Below are positions 23,970 through 25,556 of a stretch of 25,556 nt of DNA, piece after piece. Made by a program: the position numbers and the translations under genes. Source of the DNA: DASYSA01 sp036003885 (lineage in GTDB: Bacteria > Acidobacteriota > Blastocatellia > UBA7656). The notes under the pieces were generated by a model. It was not told the origin of the DNA. It searched no databases and was given only the letters and a program-made list of their open reading frames with translations. Position 1 is the stretch's first letter. The number at the start of each line of letters is the position of its first letter. The stretch lies in the NCBI GenBank assembly GCA_036003885.1, contig DASYSA010000415.1, forward strand, positions 1 to 25,556, in the 5' to 3' direction.

Positions 23970-23971
23970 CT

Positions 23972-25255
23972 ATGGTCCTGGAACTTAAGCTGAATAGTCT
24001 TGCAGCGAGGATCGCGCTTCTGCTTGGGGCGCTCGGCGTCTCGGCGCTGCTGTTTACTTTGACCATCTCCAACTTCATCACCGGCACCCTCGCCGATGAT
24101 CGAGTGACGGTTAGTCGGGACCTCCTGGCTTCGGCGCTTGGCTACTTCCCGAATTCGGGCCGCCTGCAGGGTAGACTCGCTGAGGCCGAACTGTTGGAGC
24201 GGAATCGCGATCTCGCTCGCGCTCTAGCGGCCGCCGAGCAATCGATCAACCTGTCGCCCTTCGACTATTCGCACAGGCTCACGCTGGCGGCCGTCAGCGA
24301 GGCGCAAGGCGATCGCGTGGCAGCCGAAGTGGCGCTCAAGGAAGCGGTGAAGCTTGCGCCCAACAACATCGACGTGCACTGGCGATTGGCAAATGTCCTG
24401 GTGAGGGAGGGGAAGCTCGAGGAGTCGTTAAGCCAGTTTCGCATCGCTACGTCGGCGAATGACTCGCTCCTCCCGGGAACGCTCGACCTAATCTGGCGCT
24501 TATCAGGAGGCAATCCCCTCGCGGTGGACGCGGTCACCGGCCCCAACGCGAAACACAGGTTGGTGCTGGCGCGCTTCCTTCTAAAGATGCGCCGGCTGCC
24601 CGAATCCGCGGAGGTCTTCCGCGGGCTGAATCGAAACGCCCAGTTGGCCAACGCTGAGAGCGGCGCTTTTCTAAATGAGCTCATCCAGGCTGGAGGTCTG
24701 AATGTAGCGCGGGCGCTGTGGATGGACCTGAGGGGTGCCGACCCTATCGCGGCCGCTTCTGGCTCGATCTGGAACGGCGGCTTCGAGTCCGACATACTCC
24801 GCGACTTCTCACAGTTCGATTGGAACATCGCGCGAAGCGAATACGCCCGCTTGACCGTGGACACGTCCGCGGCACACTCGGGCGTGCGCTCCTTGCGAAT
24901 AGATTTCGTAGGCCGCGACACCACCAGGCTAAATGGGGAGATCAGACAGATGGTCCTCGTTTTGCCGGGGGCGCGCTATCAGCTCGAGTGCTATGCAAAG
25001 AGCAGCGGCCTGATAACTCCCGAAGCTCCGCGATTAGTCGTGATCGACCGTGGGTCGAAGGAACTGGCTGCATCGAGTCCCCTGCCGGCTGAATCCACCG
25101 ATTGGCAAAGGGTTGTGGTCGAGTTCACAGCGCCGGCCGCCGTGGGGGGCGCGTCAGTGGTCTACGTCACGCTTCAACGAATTCCGAGGTATTCGTATGA
25201 CGAACCGACTCGAGGGACTTTGTGGCTGGACGACTTTGCTTTGAGCAGAAAGTAG
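23972..25255 (+). CDS. Membrane-anchored TPR protein with C-terminal carbohydrate-binding-like domain
   Basis: The 427-residue protein has an N-terminal membrane helix (about 10-37, LAARIALLLGALGVSALLFTL) and then TPR-like helical pairs (about 55-165; e.g. ALAAAEQSINLSPFDYSHRL, ALKEAVKLAPNNIDVHWRLA). The C-terminal part (about 268-427) is a beta-sandwich with NGGFES, HSGVRSLRIDF and LWLDDFAL, the pattern of CBM-like jelly rolls. Proteins of this layout occur in exopolysaccharide clusters, where they probably help assembly; that role is inferred from the neighbouring rfbC start. The start codon has no Shine-Dalgarno because repeat locus 7 directly precedes it. The TAG stop is the beginning of repeat locus 8. 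Confidence 0.8.
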   Translation: MVLELKLNSLAARIALLLGALGVSALLFTLTISNFITGTLADDRVTVSRDLLASALGYFPNSGRLQGRLAEAELLERNRDLARALAAAEQSINLSPFDYSHRLTLAAVSEAQGDRVAAEVALKEAVKLAPNNIDVHWRLANVLVREGKLEESLSQFRIATSANDSLLPGTLDLIWRLSGGNPLAVDAVTGPNAKHRLVLARFLLKMRRLPESAEVFRGLNRNAQLANAESGAFLNELIQAGGLNVARALWMDLRGADPIAAASGSIWNGGFESDILRDFSQFDWNIARSEYARLTVDTSAAHSGVRSLRIDFVGRDTTRLNGEIRQMVLVLPGARYQLECYAKSSGLITPEAPRLVVIDRGSKELAASSPLPAESTDWQRVVVEFTAPAAVGGASVVYVTLQRIPRYSYDEPTRGTLWLDDFALSRK

Positions 25256-25441
25256 GATTTAGGATCTAGGATCCAGGATCTAGGGGAAGGATTTAGGATC
25301 TAGGAAGTCCGAGGTGCGGCGTGAGTTTCTGAGGTGTGATTTCTCAATCCTAACTCCTAAATCCTAATTCCTAGATCCTATCCTCCGCTAGATCCTAGAT
25401 CCTAAATCCTAGATACTTCCCCCTAAATCCTAGATCCTCCT
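25253..25441. repeat. Inverted heptamer repeat, locus 8 (unit GATCTAG)
   Basis: The left arm (25253-25302) has GATTTAG, GATCTAG, GATCCAG units. The right arm (about 25346-25441) has many CCTAGAT/CCTAAAT units in two blocks. It fills the whole gap between two co-directional genes: the upstream TAG stop is part of its first unit, and its last unit ends next to the rfbC start codon. CTAG, usually rare in bacterial genomes, is densely concentrated here. Confidence 0.9.
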
Positions 25442-25556
25442 ATGAAACGTATTGAGACTTCATTTCCGGGCGTGCTGCTGATAGAACCCACGGTTAGGCG
25501 TGATGACCGAGGCTTCTTCTTTGAGAGCTATAATCAGAGAGACTACAGCGAGCTGG
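25442..25556 (+). CDS. rfbC: dTDP-4-dehydrorhamnose 3,5-epimerase, N-terminal part (3' truncated)
   Basis: From the ATG at 25442 the frame is open to the end of the window and encodes 38 residues beginning MKRIETSFPGVLLIEPTV, with DDRGFFFESYNQRDY. This is the conserved N-terminus of RmlC/RfbC enzymes (PGVLLIEP, D-RGFF-ES-N). The family epimerises dTDP-4-keto-6-deoxyglucose at C3 and C5 in dTDP-L-rhamnose synthesis, feeding O-antigen or capsule. The active-site His and Tyr lie beyond the window. There is no Shine-Dalgarno: the upstream bases are repeat locus 8, whose last unit even reads CCTCCT. Other rml genes are expected to follow. Confidence 0.88.
   Translation, partial: MKRIETSFPGVLLIEPTVRRDDRGFFFESYNQRDYSEL

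Larger units (their letters stand above)
23197..23971. other. Divergent intergenic region upstream of the M36 and TPR genes
   Basis: This 775-nt gap has no gene I can support. At 23240-23420 the sequence is GC-rich with several short self-complementary segments (CAGGT-ACCTG near 23245-23260, GGCT-AGCC near 23335) and a direct repeat CCGATGGC. It may be a structured 5' leader of the M36 mRNA, but it matches no riboswitch class I can recognise. Near 23589-23616 is a REP-like sequence, and from 23713 repeat locus 7 occupies the space up to the TPR start codon. The short open frame at 23416-23604 has no coding character. Confidence 0.55.

Overview
The window looks like chromosomal DNA from a GC-rich, Gram-negative-type heterotroph. 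The evidence is an outer-membrane barrel protein, a bacterial alpha-2-macroglobulin, exported S8 and M36 proteases, and envelope polysaccharide genes. The gene content and the abundant intergenic short tandem repeats resemble Acidobacteriota (Blastocatellia-like) genomes. That assignment is inference: no rRNA or other marker gene is present. I found no tRNA, CRISPR, IS element or prophage gene.

Layout. 1-2058 (+) is the C-terminal part of an alpha-2-macroglobulin with its thioester motif. 2132-5764 (-) is a serine-biosynthesis operon read DUF1015 -> serA -> serC, with a good promoter at 5806-5834. 5875-6684 (+) is a crotonase that runs tail-to-tail into an outer-membrane barrel protein (6670-7803, -). 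7804-8596 is non-coding and carries two families of GC-rich hairpin repeats. 8597-12046 (-) is one 1149-residue protein joining GH18, NodB deacetylase and processive GT2 domains. 12390-15664 (+) is a translationally coupled pair of paralogous GT-C-type membrane glycosyltransferases. 15872-16210 (+) is a small coiled-coil protein. 16627-18309 (+) is a secreted subtilisin followed by a clear terminator. 18638-20298 (+) is a three-gene membrane module: zinc ribbon/TM, CDP-alcohol phosphatidyltransferase, GtrA. 20629-23196 (-) is a secreted M36 fungalysin-like protease. 23972-25255 (+) is a membrane-anchored TPR protein with a C-terminal carbohydrate-binding-like domain. From 25442 (+) the 5' end of rfbC (dTDP-rhamnose pathway) runs off the window.

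Much of the window serves the envelope: polymer synthesis and modification (GH18-NodB-GT2, two GT-C enzymes, GtrA, rfbC), phospholipid head-group chemistry, and secreted proteolysis alongside a protease-trap macroglobulin. The serine operon may supply phosphatidylserine or one-carbon metabolism.

The most striking feature is architectural. Eight intergenic regions each hold a private short tandem repeat, 7 nt per unit in seven of them and about 8 nt in one. Each is arranged as two opposed arms that can fold into a long hairpin. The unit sequence differs at every locus, but the unit length, the inverted arrangement and the tight abutment to coding sequences recur. At several loci the repeat supplies the stop codon, and in one convergent pair both proteins end in nearly the same repeat-encoded peptide.
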